Shown: piece by piece, positions 1-14,000 of the stretch
Numbering within the stretch: the stretch's first letter is position 1
How the letters are laid out: each line of letters opens with the position of its first letter
Assembly: GCA_963575645.1 (NCBI GenBank)
Contig: OY754464.1
Location: forward strand, 46,552,192 to 46,616,191
Length of the DNA stretch: 64,000 bases
From: Xanthostigma xanthostigma
Taxonomy: Eukaryota > Arthropoda > Insecta > Raphidioptera > Raphidiidae
Direction: 5' to 3'
The notes under the pieces: model-generated
What the model was told of the DNA's origin: nothing
Database searches by the model: none
Seen by the model: the letters and a program-made list of their open reading frames with translations, nothing else
Position numbers and translations under genes: made by a program

Positions 1-480
1 TGTTTGAAAAAAATCAGCGCATGCGTAGAAGAAATATATACTATAAGGCTGTTTTTTATATAATAACGGCATACTTTTCATAACGGTTTATTATTCTATC
101 TGTGTTTACAAAAGTTTGGAATTTTTTTGGGAAAAATTGGCGCATGCGCAAAAGAAATATATGCAATAGCGTTGTTTTATTTAATGATAGTAGGTATATA
201 TTTCATAATGGTTTAAAAGAAAGTTTTGTAAAAAGTTTTAGGGGGAAAGGCGGCGCATGCGCAGAAGAGATATGTGCTATAACATTGTTTTTATATAATA
301 ATGGTATATTTTTCATAATGGTTTAATATTCTAAAGTTTTGTATTTTTTTTTTTGGGGAAATCGGCGCATGCGCAACAGAGATATTTGCCATAACGTTGT
401 TATTTGATATGATGGTATATTTATCAAAACTTTATATTATTTTATTCTACAAGAAATTTTTGTAAAAAAAAGTGTTTATA
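1..480 (+). repeat. Array of ~120-bp modules carrying GCGCATGCGC
   Basis: Four imperfect modules run head to tail. Each has a T-rich lead, the palindrome GCGCATGCGC or a close variant, then an ATATGCTATAACGTTG-like stretch and ATAATGGTATAC. The same module recurs at 35.0-35.6, 36.5-38.5, 43.5, 44.0, 44.6, 46.5 and 63.7 kb, so it is the variable core of a dispersed family. The array is cut by the window edge. Open frames across it follow the repeat and are not genes. Confidence 0.8.
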
Positions 481-1148
481 ATATAAAAACGCCGGGGTGT
501 ATTATATAAAATTTCACGCCTTGAAATTCTTGAACTACTTGCATACTCCCACTGGTTACATATTGTTATAGCGCCTCTCTTGTTTCTTTTAAAAAAGTAT
601 TTAAAAAGTACATAGTGTACGGAACCCTTCGTGTGCGAGTCCGACTCACACTTGACCGGTTTTTTTACATAGCGCCGAGGAATTGCATACCCCGAAAAAG
701 GTCGATACAAAATGTCGAATGTTTCAATGTTCCACTTTGGTATCACCAGCCATCTGTGATATTGCCGGAAAAAGTCACAAGGAGCCATCCATAAATTACG
801 TAACGCATGTCATGGGGGAAGGTCTTTTGAATTTGTTTCATTATGTCTAAGGCGGGGGTGGGAGATCTACATTACGGGACAAAACAAAAACTTTAGTTTT
901 GAGTAAAAAAAAAATAATTCCCTATTTCTATACACATTTTTTAAGTTTTTATGTTGCTAAAATTAACTATTTATTTTGTGCAACAAAAAGTATGTTCATG
1001 ATTTTTTTTTCTTGATTCAGAAAAATGTTATTTAACTTTATATCATAAGGAGGAGAAAAATGTTACATAACTTTATCATAAGGAGGGGAGGGGTTTGATA
1101 ATTTGTTACAGGTGTGGCCCCCAACATATATAGTGACCGAACAAAAGA
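481..1148. other. No gene seen; interspersed repeat
   Basis: The stretch near 500-560 (TTCACGCCTTGAAATTCTTG) is closely matched near 38,820-38,875, so it is dispersed repeat. The rest is AT-rich with no convincing coding signal. Any remaining FANCI exon would be expected here or beyond the left edge, but I could not recognise one. Confidence 0.5.
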
Positions 1149-1614
1149 CCGCTGCACATGAGGCTAGAAACGCTACTAGGAGTTCTGTTAGCTGGTAGAC
1201 TGGGTACGAAGCTGGAAATGACGTCACTGCGGGCTGGCCTGCTAGCTCACAAGATAGGTTTTAAAATTAGAACAGGGGCTATTTTCCCTGCTAGATCTAC
1301 TGCTAGGTGTGAGCAAGAACCAATCAGGAAGCAGTATCTTGTCACGTGGGCACTTGAACAAACGCCCACAAACCAACATGGCGTCATTCTGCTCAGAGTC
1401 AGGCAACAGACACGTTTTGTTCTGTGTTTATATTCGAACTGTCAATACGCGCGCACCAGATCTATCCTCAAAACAAGCTTGAAAAGTAGCTTCGTATGAA
1501 GCTAGCACTTAACAGCAATCAAGAAAGCCAGCGCTAGAAAACTAGTAGGCAAATCTAGCAAGGAATCTAGCCTCGTGTCATTGAGGTAGTATCAATTCCT
1601 CGTGTGCAGCGGCC
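1149..1614. mobile_element. Non-autonomous DNA transposon with TTAA at one end
   Basis: The ends are inverted: CCGCTGCACATGAGG on the left and CCTCGTGTGCAGCGG on the right, with TTAA right after the right end (1615-1618). A relative starts at 48,876 after TTAA and shares internal blocks such as GAGCAAGAACCA and CTTGTCACGTGGGC. The left TTAA is not preserved. There is no coding capacity. It lies 11 bp downstream of the splice donor of the last FANCI exon seen here. Confidence 0.6.
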
Positions 1615-1625
1615 TTAATACCAAC

Positions 1626-2020
1626 CTTGCATGTTGAAACACTAAATTCCCCTTTGAGCTTCTTAGTATAAAATACTTTGTCAGACAAGACATCGTATTG
1701 TATAAATGCGTCAAAACTTTCAGTATGTTGTCAGAACTAGTTCCGGTAGGAATTGCTACATTACTCAAAGTTGTAGCGACTTCAACAATTTGACACATGT
1801 GACAACATAAGTCGCTTTCGTTCGACTTCAGTTTTTCTTTGCGACTTTCCAAACCGTCGATATCATTATAAACAATCATACTATGATTAGCTTTCAATGT
1901 CCATATCACCCAATCAATGTCGTCAAGTTGTGATTTTAATACTGCGCACAATGCTTGCACGGTTGGCAACATTGTGCCTTCATTTATGATTTTCAAACGC
2001 ACAGGGCAATCGGTTCGTTC
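1626..2020 (-). CDS. FANCI: FANCI exon 16, last one recognisable
   Basis: It starts after TTTTAG and contains LDDIDWVIWTLK (human LEEVDWLITKLK) and a helix ending SCLTKYFILRSSKG (human TALVRYYLQVCQSSGG). I place the donor at AAG|GTTGGT, phase 2. Without splicing, the frame would run into the adjacent transposon and stop at 1592. The human protein continues about 70-90 residues, so at least one more exon is expected to the left. Confidence 0.75.
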
Positions 2021-5000
2021 CTAAAATGTAGTTAGTTTTTTTTTTATTTATAGGTATTGTCAAACAAATGTATACAAAAAGTGGGGTAGTCATTTACGTG
2101 GTCTATAGTGCCCATTAATTTACAGAGTCTTGCGGCTACATTGTCAAATAATGCGCTGCCTTGAGTACTCTTTATTGTATTTGATCGACAGCGCAACTGT
2201 GTACTGATTATTAGATTTATAACTGCGATGGCAACCACTCGGTTCAGAGCTTCATGCTCTTCTATATATTTCCTTAGCCAGTCCAATATCTACAACAACA
2301 AGATACAGTAATAACATTTTTTAACCGACTTCAACAAAAAGGAGGAGGTTCTATGTTCGTCTGTATACATATATTTTTTTTTATGTATGTTCACCGATTT
2401 CTCCGTCAATTATGAACTGATTTTCAAATTTTTTTTTTATTCGAAAGAGTGCACCTTAGAGGTGGTCCCATCGGAACCAAGTCAGGATCTGATGGTGGAA
2501 TCCGGAAAAATCGAGGGAGACTCTCAAATTTCAAAGGCACGCATAATGTTTTTTATGTATGTTCACCGATTTTTAGTGTTAGATTAACACTAAAAAGAGA
2601 AAAATAAAATATTTTTAACAAAAAATTGAACCGACTTCACACTAAAAAGTAAAAAATAATTGCGTATTGAAATGTTTTGGAGTCGGTGTAGTTCTCGGAA
2701 TAGATTTCATTTTGACTGACACCGACTCCAAAACATTTCAATACGCAATTATTTTTTACTTTTTAGTGTGAAGTCGGTTCAATTTTTTGTTAAAAATATT
2801 TTATTTAACAAAGAGTAGGTGAGCTTTATAAGAGACACCGCCATAATCAGTCCCATTGATGCTCAGCATAAAACACTACAATCACTGGATTGACTCGGCA
2901 CGATTGGCATGTTTTGGTATACATGAAGTTCAATGAATTCCCACCCACTAGTTCGGTACAATCGGCTCCGAACGACTCGGCAACGGCAGATATGTTAGAT
3001 GGTCGAATGTTCCGACACAATTCAGATATGTCTTGCGGTATATAGTTATTTCAATCAATTTTTTCAATTAAAAAATTGCAGAACATTCGCCCTGCCTGAC
3101 GAAATTTTAATAAACCATTTTCATTTACCTCAAAGTATTTTCTTCGTTTTATTATTATTTGACATTTGTAGAATGAATGAAACTAAAATTATATGTGAAA
3201 TGTATTTAATAGTTCAAAAATTTAGACATAAACGTTTGTATACTACACCATACATGTAATAACAAACTGTACTCAGCTGCTGACAGAGGCGGATGGGCTC
3301 AACTATTCCGGCCTGGGAACACAACTGTGTCCATTGTGGACAAAACTGTGTCCACCATGGAAAAAACTGTATCCACAGTGAACACAACTGCGTCCACCAT
3401 GGACAGAACTGTATGCACTGTGGACACAACTGTGTGTGCTGGGGCATGACTGTGTTCACCATGAATATAACTGTTGTGTCCCGGGACAGGAAAAGATTCC
3501 TATCCCGTCATGAATACTATTTTTTTTTTTCATACAAAGGGCCAGCGCTAGTTTTTGCCGTCCTGTACAAAGTGAGCGTTCAACTCTCTTTATTCACTGC
3601 CACAAAAATTATAGCGCTATTACAACAAAGACAAAAAACGCATTATTAATTTTACCTTAGAAGTATATTCAAGTAAACAAAAAAGATATAAACTAATATA
3701 GGCAATCGGCCTACCGGGAAAGCTCCCAAAATCCCCAAGGGCCCATCTGCTCCTGACTGCTGATAATGGAATGCTGCCGATTCAGTGCGCGTATACACTA
3801 CCATGTCAATTATGTTGAGTCAATCCAGTGCGTGCGGTGCTTAAGGAAGTACCCTCGATAAATGAATTAACAAACAGAAAATTACGAAAATTTGCAAATA
3901 TATCAAAACCTTTTCAAAAATGACTCAGTTAAATTTTTGTGATTTTTGGTTGACTTTGAAAAAAGATATTGATAATTTTATTTCGCTGCACTTAACATGG
4001 AATCTTATGGAAATCTGTGATTTTGACGCACTCCATCATTTATTACGTTGGACTTGACAAACAGATTTTGATAAAATTTTCAGGAAATATAAACGAATAT
4101 TCTATGAACATTTTTCTTTTTCCAAAACGTATAAAGCTTGCTTATGTTAATAGAAATAACTAAAACAAAGCCGAGCTTTTTAGCAATTCATAAACATGGC
4201 AACACCGCAATGTTATAGTTTATGGCGCGTCATTCAAAGGTAAGTTACGAAACTGCAGCAGTTTTGATATCGTAAAAACATACGTAAAATGAGTAAATGC
4301 TAAAAGCATAGTATTCCAAAAAAATGATAATATATTATTATTTCCGAAATGACAGGAATAAAGAAAAGCATTTTCATAAATTAATGCGAATTTGACACCG
4401 CGTGCTGACTTATGCAGCTGCGTACATAAGCACTTGTAACTATGGCAAGGCATGCGGTGTTGCCAAATTATATACTACATTACTCAAGTAGAAGACCAAA
4501 ATTCTTTGACTTACTGCGTACCGAGGGTACTTCCTTAAGAATTTTAATGACCTTGAAACGTTCATATTCTTTGTAACGGTGTAGATTTTAAAAATAGTAC
4601 CGTGAAAATATCAAGCAATTTTTGGAGGAAAATATTATTTACATTTTAGAACATTATTTATCTTAAAATGATACTTTAACGTGTCTCATCATTTTGAAGA
4701 ATAAACAGCAGAAAAAAATTGGTACTTACCTGTTCTACGTAAGCATTATCCGAAGCCGGGATTTGTGATATGAGAAGCGATAGACAATTAATTAACATTA
4801 CAGGCATTTTTCTTGTACCTTGTTCGTCATCAGCTTCTTCATCGACATTTTCCAAAATATTTTCAAAACAGTTCACAAACACCACTATTTGTTCCGATAA
4901 TGTCTCGTCCGAAGATAACGATCCTACAATTCATAATCGTGTATAGAAACAAAATAAGTACGATTATGAATAATGTCAATGCAATTTTTACGAATTAAAA

Positions 5001-8000
5001 ATTTATCAATACATTTCTGAAACAATCAGTCCCCGGTTTTATAAAGGCGCCTACTTTCAAACTTTGATAATAACTGACTTACCGACTTCACACAAAAACT
5101 CCAAAAAGTAGTTTTTATAATGTGTGGAAATAAATGTAAGTATGTTATAAAACACTTCAGTGGCTATCGTTGCAGTTTGTCGATCGAAATCAGCAAAATC
5201 GTTCAATCTTTGAATGCATCTTTCGTATAAAACTCGAGCCACTTTGGTACAATCTTTTAAATGTGCTTTGTTGTGTTGTAATTCAGCAGGTTTCATCGAT
5301 TTCAACGTCTGAATTAATTCCAGCGTAACTTGCATCACATAACGATGAAATTCGCGTTTCGATTTTAGCACGGATGTTTGTGCCTTCGTAGTCCACTCTA
5401 CCGATTCTCTATATGAAAAGAAATTTATAACTTATTTAAGACTAAGCTTAAGTTTATATTGCTGACCGCATTCCTAAACACTACAAACTGGATTGACGCC
5501 TTGAGGCGTCGTTGTGGTGAACTGAAAGCTCATTCAGCGCTTTGAAATGGTGCAGAAAGTACCAAATGCCGTGCTAATGGGATTGCGTTGGCACAGTAAC
5601 CTCCACATACCATTATGGTAGTGCAAGTGCATTAACAAGGCATTCGGTACCTTCAACATAATTTCGAGATGCTGGACAAGTTTTCAATTTGGAATACTTT
5701 CACCGTATTTGGCTTATAAGGAGGTTGATCCGTTACAGTCCCAATCAAAAGTAAGTCGAATTCTAAATGGGAACTTTTCCATAATATAAATTTTTACAAA
5801 AGGTTATAAGTCGATTATTGTCATAAAGGCATAAATAAATATTTTTTTAATATTAATCAATTATTTCTAACTTTTAAAATTTTTGTACAAAGTTAGGTTA
5901 AAAAAAATAAATTTATGTAAATATCTGTATTTTACATATTTTTTGCAGTAAATAATTAAAAAAAGAAATTAGAAGTAATGAAAATTAAAATTAAATCATT
6001 AAAAAGTTGAAAATTCAGTTAAAATTGTTAAAATTGTCAAGAATAAAAGTCCATAATCGAAAAGTGCTAATGTTTAATAATTTTTTTATTGATAAAAAGT
6101 CTCCTAATTAAATTGGAAAAAATATTAAAATATGCGTAAGACATTGATGCTTTATATAGTTAGTTTTCGGAACTGCTGACATTATTTGGTTATTTGTAAA
6201 AAATTAAAATGAACAGTTTGCATGCTAGGTTGACATATTTTCCATAAGACTACATGTAAATGTTTTTTTTAATTTTTAGCTTTATAAATCTCCTAATGAT
6301 TTTGGATTTTTTACAGAAAATTTTGTCATAAAAAAATCTATTAAAAAAAGTTTATTTCAGATTTTTTTCATTATCTTTGTAAAACGGCTCAACCTCCTTA
6401 TAAGAACTGTCGATCCAATTAGTTAGAGCAAGGGTCTAGTTGTCAAGAAAATGACATTGAAGACAACGTGACAGGCACCTGCCGAACATACTTCCACCTC
6501 TTAGCAGCTAAGCCCAATCAAAGCAGCTGAATCCAACTGAAGCAAATGTACATAATTCCAAGATGTTGCGACTGTTTTAGTTAAACTTACTTGTGTAATA
6601 AACATAAAAACTTATGAACAGTCCGCATGTTCAAAACAGTTGAGGGACATTTGAACGCTTGCATTTTGATAGAATGCTGTTTTTTCTGGGTAGAGTCGTC
6701 CTTCTTCCGTTTAGTTCCTTCAGCTTTCTTAGGTTTACTTATTGTCTATGAAACATTAATATAATATGTACATAAAGACATTTATAGTGCTTGAATAATT
6801 AACAGAAAAGTACTTTAGATCGCAAAAAGGGTGCTGTGTCAAGATCGCCAGAATTAAACTTCCTTTCTTCGAAACAACGTTGTTACCCTACATTTTTAAT
6901 CGACGAAAAACAAAAACGGAGGAGGTTCTCAAGTCGACGCGTATTTTTTTTTTTTTTTTTTTATTTATGTATGACCACGCATAACTTTTTACAGAGTAGT
7001 CCGATTTTGATAATTATTTTTTTGTTTGAAAGGGTATACCCCGAAGTTGGTCCCATATAAATTTGGTAAAAAAATTCCAACCTTAAGGGTAGGGAAACAG
7101 GGGATGATTGATTGTTCACTCACTGATTGTAATGTATGACCACACATAACTTTTTACAGAGTAGTCCAATTTTGATAATTATTTTTTTATTGGAAAGGGT
7201 ATACCCCGAAGTTGGTCCCATATAAATTTGGAAAAAAAATTCTACCCTAAGGATGGGAAAATAGGGGTGATTTTTTGGTCACTCACAGATTTTCATGCTG
7301 AGTTGTGTATTACAATAATTGTAAATTATACAGCCACAAAAAATTATAAAATAAAAACTTTTTAACAAAAAAATTAAACCGCCGAAAAACATAAAAGCAA
7401 AAAATAATAAATCTTTTTATTTAACTAAGTTCTATCTAAGTAGTTGAACGTATGTGACAGTCTAGTATATCTAAGTAATTTTGAGTCGGCGTCAAACAAT
7501 CAATGAACAAAGATCACTAAAAGAAATAAACAAATCAAATTAACAATGATACGTGAAATCTCCAGCGATAAACATTAACATTCCAAACATGCGCTCTCCA
7601 CACGACCACTCGCAAAGACGTATGCCCTCAGTGTGCCCGTTCGGGTTGCTCTGTCGCTGACATTAACTTCGTAAACGCTCAGAGATTTCCGGCGAAAGAT
7701 TGTTGACGCCGACTCAAAATTACTTAGATATACTAGACTGTCACATACGTTCAACTACTTAGATAGAACTTAGTTAAATAAAAAGATTTATTATTTTTTG
7801 CTTTTCAGTTTTTCGGCGGTTTAATTTTTTTGTTAAAAAGTTTTTTTAAAAATTTATGACAGAACAACATAGTAAGAATGACCCAAAGTTTTCGTTCACT
7901 AATTAGAATAACCAAGAAACCTTTGCTGTTGAACGCCTACAGTTTGCAAATAACCAAGAAACATGTTAGATAAATATTTATAGAAATACTAGCGGTCCGG

Positions 8001-11000
8001 TCCGGCTTCGCCCAGATTTGTGGATTACCTATTAAACATTGACATATTATGATGCATCGGACTTTTTTTATATAGGTAATTTTAGCGGACTCGGTAGGCA
8101 AACGGTATGAATGAAACGCTCATTATTTATTAAGTAATGAATATACAAAAATTATTGAATTAAAAAATATTGAGGTGCTGGTAGGCTACTGGGATTATAT
8201 ATTTTCTATGTGAGAAATCCAAAAAAATATAAAGAATAAATTTGGTCCAAAAATTAAAAAAATTTACATCTCGACAACAGCGCCACCTACCGGGTATAAG
8301 TATAGCTAAGAACCATCCAGGTGACACCATATAAGTACAAAAAAATATTACTTCAAAATCAGTCAACCCGTTTAGGAGGAGGAGAATTATAAACACACGG
8401 ACGCCGGAATTTTATTTATAAAGATAGCGGCCCGTCCCGGTTTCACCCGGGTGTGATAGATATAATTCTGCAAATTGTAAGTCGTTTGCGACCTGGCATC
8501 TGAATTAACAGCTTTGGGCAAATTCTACCAGATTTGCTTCTGAACTAATAGCTTTGAGCGAATTCTGTCAGATGTCGCTACTTGCTAATAAAACAGTTTT
8601 TTTTTGTTTGCTTCTGAACTGATAGCTTTGAGTAAATTTTATCAGATGTCGCTACACGTTACTAAAACAGGTTTTTTGAGAAAATACCGTAATTTTGCAC
8701 AAAATATTTAATAAATACTATCCTATAGCGTAAGTTGCACCAAGCAAGACACATTTACAAAATTTCATTAAAATCTGTTCAGTGGTTTCAAAGATTAGCG
8801 CAGTGAAAATTGTGACACGGGAATTTTATACATATATAGATTACCTTCACAAAGTCGGTTATTCTCGTATAAGCTTTAAATAAATTAACCAACTTCTGAC
8901 CAAAACCTTCCGATCTTTCTGTCCAAGAAAGTATAATAAAACCCATAAGAGCCTCATATACTGTCAAAATTTGTTTCAATTCTAGGTGTCTCTTCTGACA
9001 TTCTGGTAAAATATCTAAAATATCTGTCCCATCATCCTACAAAAAAAAAAATGAACCCTGTAGTTTCCACCACACAATACAAAAATTAAACTTCTGTATA
9101 CGTCTCGCAAACAGCGATTCTAGTTAGTTATTTGTTATGTGTTTGTAAGTGGACTGAATTATACAGTTCAGTCGATGACAAATTCAATTCACTCAAGCGT
9201 GCGTAAAGAAGTTTCACTTCAAAATCATCATCGGTATATGATTTTCCAGCTGTAATATATTGCGACAGTACAAATGCAAACAGTTACTATAATGCAGTTC
9301 TGATATAGTAGAGAGCGGCACATCATTATAGTGCAGTAAAGCATACCCGCTACACGCATAAAAACTGTCACTTATATTGTGAATTATAAGAGTATTAGTT
9401 ACCATCTCGAATTTACAAACTGAACTGTGCGACTAAAAATAAACTCACCAGCTGGAAATTTAATACTTCACATTTTATCATACGTTTAAGGATCGAATTG
9501 AGCATTTCATTTAAACGATTCAGACTCCGAATTGGATTTTCAGTTTGTTCAGACGTTTTGGAAATCACCATTCCAATAGTAAATATTAATTCACCCAATG
9601 GTTCCTAAAAATGTATATAAATACTTACTTTATATACGCCAAATAATTTATTTATTTATTTTTGTAAATCTGACTTGTATCCTAACAAGATTAAACAATA
9701 AATACTATTTCTATTCTACAATACGCAGATGGCACAATCACAGCTTATTCTTAGCCACTCAAAGTGTAAAATCTAACGCGAGAAAAGAATTAGAAGCACT
9801 GATTTAATGAGCAACGATTTAATGATAAAATTGAGTGCTAACTAAAACTTTTGTTATTAGCTTTAAAAAAATTGATGTAGAGAGTCGTTGAGTCACAAAG
9901 TCAAGAAGCGTTTATTTAAAACAAATAACATTATCACCTGCAGGATTACATCAGCATCTTTTAAAACTGTGCATTTATCGAAATTTAAGGGTGGTAATGC
10001 ATCTTCATCTTCTACATAGAACTGTTTAAAATGAGAAAATAATAGATCAATCACTAGAGTGTTTAATTCAGGATTATCACATATCGCCTCATAAAGTCCT
10101 AGAAAACAAAATAAAAATTGACAAGCATAATAATTTTTAGTAGAAGTTTTGTTCCAAAAATTTGTATTGAAGGAGATTTATTTGGTTGAGGAACAATAAT
10201 TTGAAAAATAAGCTTTACCAGAGTATCGCTTGTGGCCAACGTTTCGAAAATTATATTTTCATCCTCAGGGCCTCAATGCAAGTTGAAATAGTAAATTGTG
10301 TAAATTATTGTAATATACATGATCATTTAAATTATGAATTTCAACATCTTTTAAATTTAAAAATATCATAAAACAGTTAAAAGATAAAATTGTTCTGTCC
10401 AGTGTGAAAATAAACAACAATTTTATCTAAAAAACTGTTTTATATTTTTAAATTTAAAAACTGTTGAAATTCATAATTTAAATGATCATGTATATTACAA
10501 TAATTTGCACAATTTACCATCTCAACTTGCATTGAGGCCCTGAAGATGAAAATATAATTTTCGAAACGTTGGCCACAAGCGATACTCTGATAAAGCTTAT
10601 TTTTCAACTGTTCCTCAACCAAATAAATCACGTTCAATAACAATTTTCATAATAATAATCGTTTTTTTCCAATTTCCATTTGATTTTTGAAGTAATTATA
10701 AAATTATCTTTTAAGCTGTCACCGTCATCTAACTCAAATATAGAACTAAATACAATTTATAATCTCTAGATTATGCAAACATCGGCTTTGGGGAAAACAT
10801 TATCTTTAGTAGTTCCTAGCCATATAAAAAGTACACTACACTATAACCAGTAGATTTTGTAACGAGTTTAACCAAAATCAGTCCGATTTTTTTCTAGTGA
10901 TGTTGATACAGACAGACAGTTCCCGTTACAATTTTATATATTAACATTAATGATTCTGACCTTCATAAAGTTGAGATTTGACTTCAGCTTGTAGCATAAA

Positions 11001-14000
11001 ACATCTTCTTAGCACATTAAGGATTTCGAGGCACAACACTTCATTCGTGTGTCGATTAGCTGCAATCGGAATAGCACCGCGACATTCCATGGATATTTGT
11101 GTGAGCACCGAGTGTGCAGAATATGTACTCGAAATTTCGCTCGATTGACTCAACGCAACCAAATTTCGAACTTTTAACGTCTTTATTATTTGCAAAAAAC
11201 CGAAAACTGCCATCTGACGAGTACCTATGTCCCTATAAAACAATATCCCTCTTATATCAATATTATCAAATATTACAGATAAAAGTAGAAAAATGTGCAG
11301 CTTTAGACAGTTTGCATACATTCCTAGAGTAGCAATAGAGTAAGTTCGGTTTTGCTCTCAGATCGATTCGAGTGTTCTAATGGGTTTGAATTTACATCTA
11401 TTTAACATTGTTTTATATGCTCTGAAAGATATCTATTCTTCGCTTAGATCAAACTGAGTAATGGGCCACTTTACACACCTGTATCCATGCATGTAAAGCA
11501 ACTATTTTAAAGGACGTAGTACAAAAAGTTACTTAACCAACTGCTTCTCTTCACCAACCTGCGATGGACCATTTTACGACCGGTATGCATGGATGCAAAG
11601 AAGCTATTTTACAGGGAGGTGAAAAATTTACCTTGCAAATAATGCTTTCTTCAATGCTAAAACCAATATATCTCGGACACTATTTGATATTTTGACCAAA
11701 GGTACAATGACCGCCACTAACAGTTTTGCAACTGTACTCGGCAAATATGCAAACTTGTCTACCATTTGCATTATAATATTTTGATTTTCCACCATCACGA
11801 GCGGCACAGTATAGCATAGCTGGTACAGACATTCTGAAATATATATTTTTTTAACCCTTAAATGCATGATTTTTATTACATTTAAAAAAAAGTATGTATG
11901 TATGTCTCAGGGTATGGGGATTAATGGAAAAATAATTTAAAAAATATTTTAAAGTTTCAGTCCGTTTAATTCTCCATTTTGTCTCTGTAGGATGCAGCCT
12001 ACACTATAGTAATTACTTTTTTAAGGCAAAGCCGCAAGATATTTAGCCATTAGAATATATAAGGCTGCATCCTACAATATGAATTTAAGGGTTAATAACA
12101 TTAATGCGTTTGACGTCAGTTTCTCGGTATTGCAAAATAACACATGCCACTCGCATCATTAATCTCCTACTTACCACTTTCCCCCATTATTTTCTACATT
12201 TTTAAACGTCAACATAGTTAATAGTAATGTGCGAGTGGAGGAATTATAAGAAATTAGGACAACTCATAACTAATCGGTAATGGACTTGTATAAGGAACCA
12301 TCTTGATATTTATTTGTCACTTTTGAGGAAAACCATCAAAAATGTCAACAAGATTGTTGTAAGTAAATAAAGGAAGAGTCCTAGCCACATTTGCCTCCGT
12401 CAGGATTCTAACCCAGTAGCCTCAGAACGTGAGTCAACTGCTTTCGACGAAGGCATACAAAAAAATATTCAGATCGTTAACAACTAAAATCATAAGTGTG
12501 TTAAGAAAACTATACAGTCAAAAGGGATGCTGAGCCATGGCTAACATACCAAACTAATAAACTATAATCCATTAATACTAATTTCTTGAAACAAAATACA
12601 TCCATTCTAATTTTTTAAAGACTTTTATAATTAGTTTGAACTTTGCATCATTTTAATTGAAGAAATTGGCAACAGTAGAGTATAGTTCATTAGTTAGGTA
12701 CGTTAACCAAGGCGCGGCGCCACTATTGTTTAGTTTTCTTGACACACTAGTGATGGCGCCACAACTTGACATAATTCTCTTGATGCATTTACATAATTGG
12801 AATACCTATTTATATATTATCATTCTAATCTTTGATTAACGTCTGAATAGAACTCTTCAAGTAAATAAATATTTACTTGAAGTATTATCATTCTAATTAT
12901 GGATGAACGATTGTAGCGCCATATTAAATAAATTAATGAAATGATACAATAATTACCTGTATACTGCGAAACGACGTGTTCATTGAGCACTTTATCTCTC
13001 AACATTTTGAGAACAGTAGGCGCAATATCATTTCTTCTTTTCACCAGTTTCACCAATATTAACTGACCAAGGTACCACTGTTTAGGAATGTACGACTCTC
13101 GTCCTAGAACTGTACCGGTCCCGAGCAGAATAAAACCCAAATTAACCAAGCCTTGAGCGACTAAATCTCGATCTCGAAGACTTAAAAATAATAAAAAAAT
13201 CATTTATATTTAATTTAATTTATAAAGACGTTAAGTTTGTTTGTCGACGTCAACCCCAGAAATTCTTGCACTGTTTAATAGTCTACCTACCTCTTCCCCA
13301 GGTAAGGTAAGCTATATGTTATTATGCTACGACAAAAGTGGGATGGTCAAGGAGAGAAAATTGTAAAGCAAATCGGAGATCACACACACGATCTCTGAAC
13401 TAAATTGGTGTATGCTGATTAAACTATAAGAAATACAGTAGAGTGGTGTATAAGAGATTTGTTGCTCTTATTTAGAGCTGTAACAAACCGTATGTATTCG
13501 TTACTGAGTAACGGGTACTTGTTTGTCGACGTCAACCCCAGAAATTCTTGCACTGTTTAATAGTCTACCTACCTCTTCCCCAGGTAAGGTAAGCTATATG
13601 TTATTATGCTACGACAAAAGTGGGATGGTCAAGGAGAGAAAATTGTAAAGCAAATCGGAGATCACACACACGATCTCTGAACTAAATTGGTGTATGCTGA
13701 TTAAACTATAAGAAATACAGTAGAGTGGTGTATAAGAGATTTGTTGCTCTTATTTAGAGCTGTAACAAACCGTATGTATTCGTTACTGAGTAACGGGTAC
13801 ATCGTCTGACTCGAAGTAACGAATCGTTATTTACAAATTAATTTCGTTACTCGCATCTTTCGCATCCATGTCAGTTCGACTCGTTTGATGTGGTTGTACG
13901 TTAAACGAACGAAATCATACCGTATCATGAATGCAACGCGCCTTGATGCGATGGTACATGCTTGATGCTGTAAGTGCATGATTGTATGTCATATGAAAAG

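Noticed and set aside
447-788. 113-codon minus-strand frame as a possible last FANCI exon
   Set aside because: It does not resemble the FANCI C-terminus, and part of it is dispersed repeat shared with 38.8 kb.
3293-3649. Cys/His-rich 118-codon frame resembling a metal-binding protein
   Set aside because: The heptad comes from a 21-bp minisatellite, and both strands stay open.
9214-9405. Frame between FANCI exons 10 and 11 as an additional exon
   Set aside because: Exon 10 joins exon 11 in phase and the protein matches human FANCI without it.
10166-10625. Hammerhead reading of CTGAAGATGA...CGAAACG
   Set aside because: The core has extra bases relative to CTGATGA, and I could not pair helices I and III.
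12375-12450. tRNA-like stretch (minus strand GGGTTAGAATCC resembles a B box)
   Set aside because: No convincing A box or cloverleaf; at best a decayed tRNA-derived SINE.
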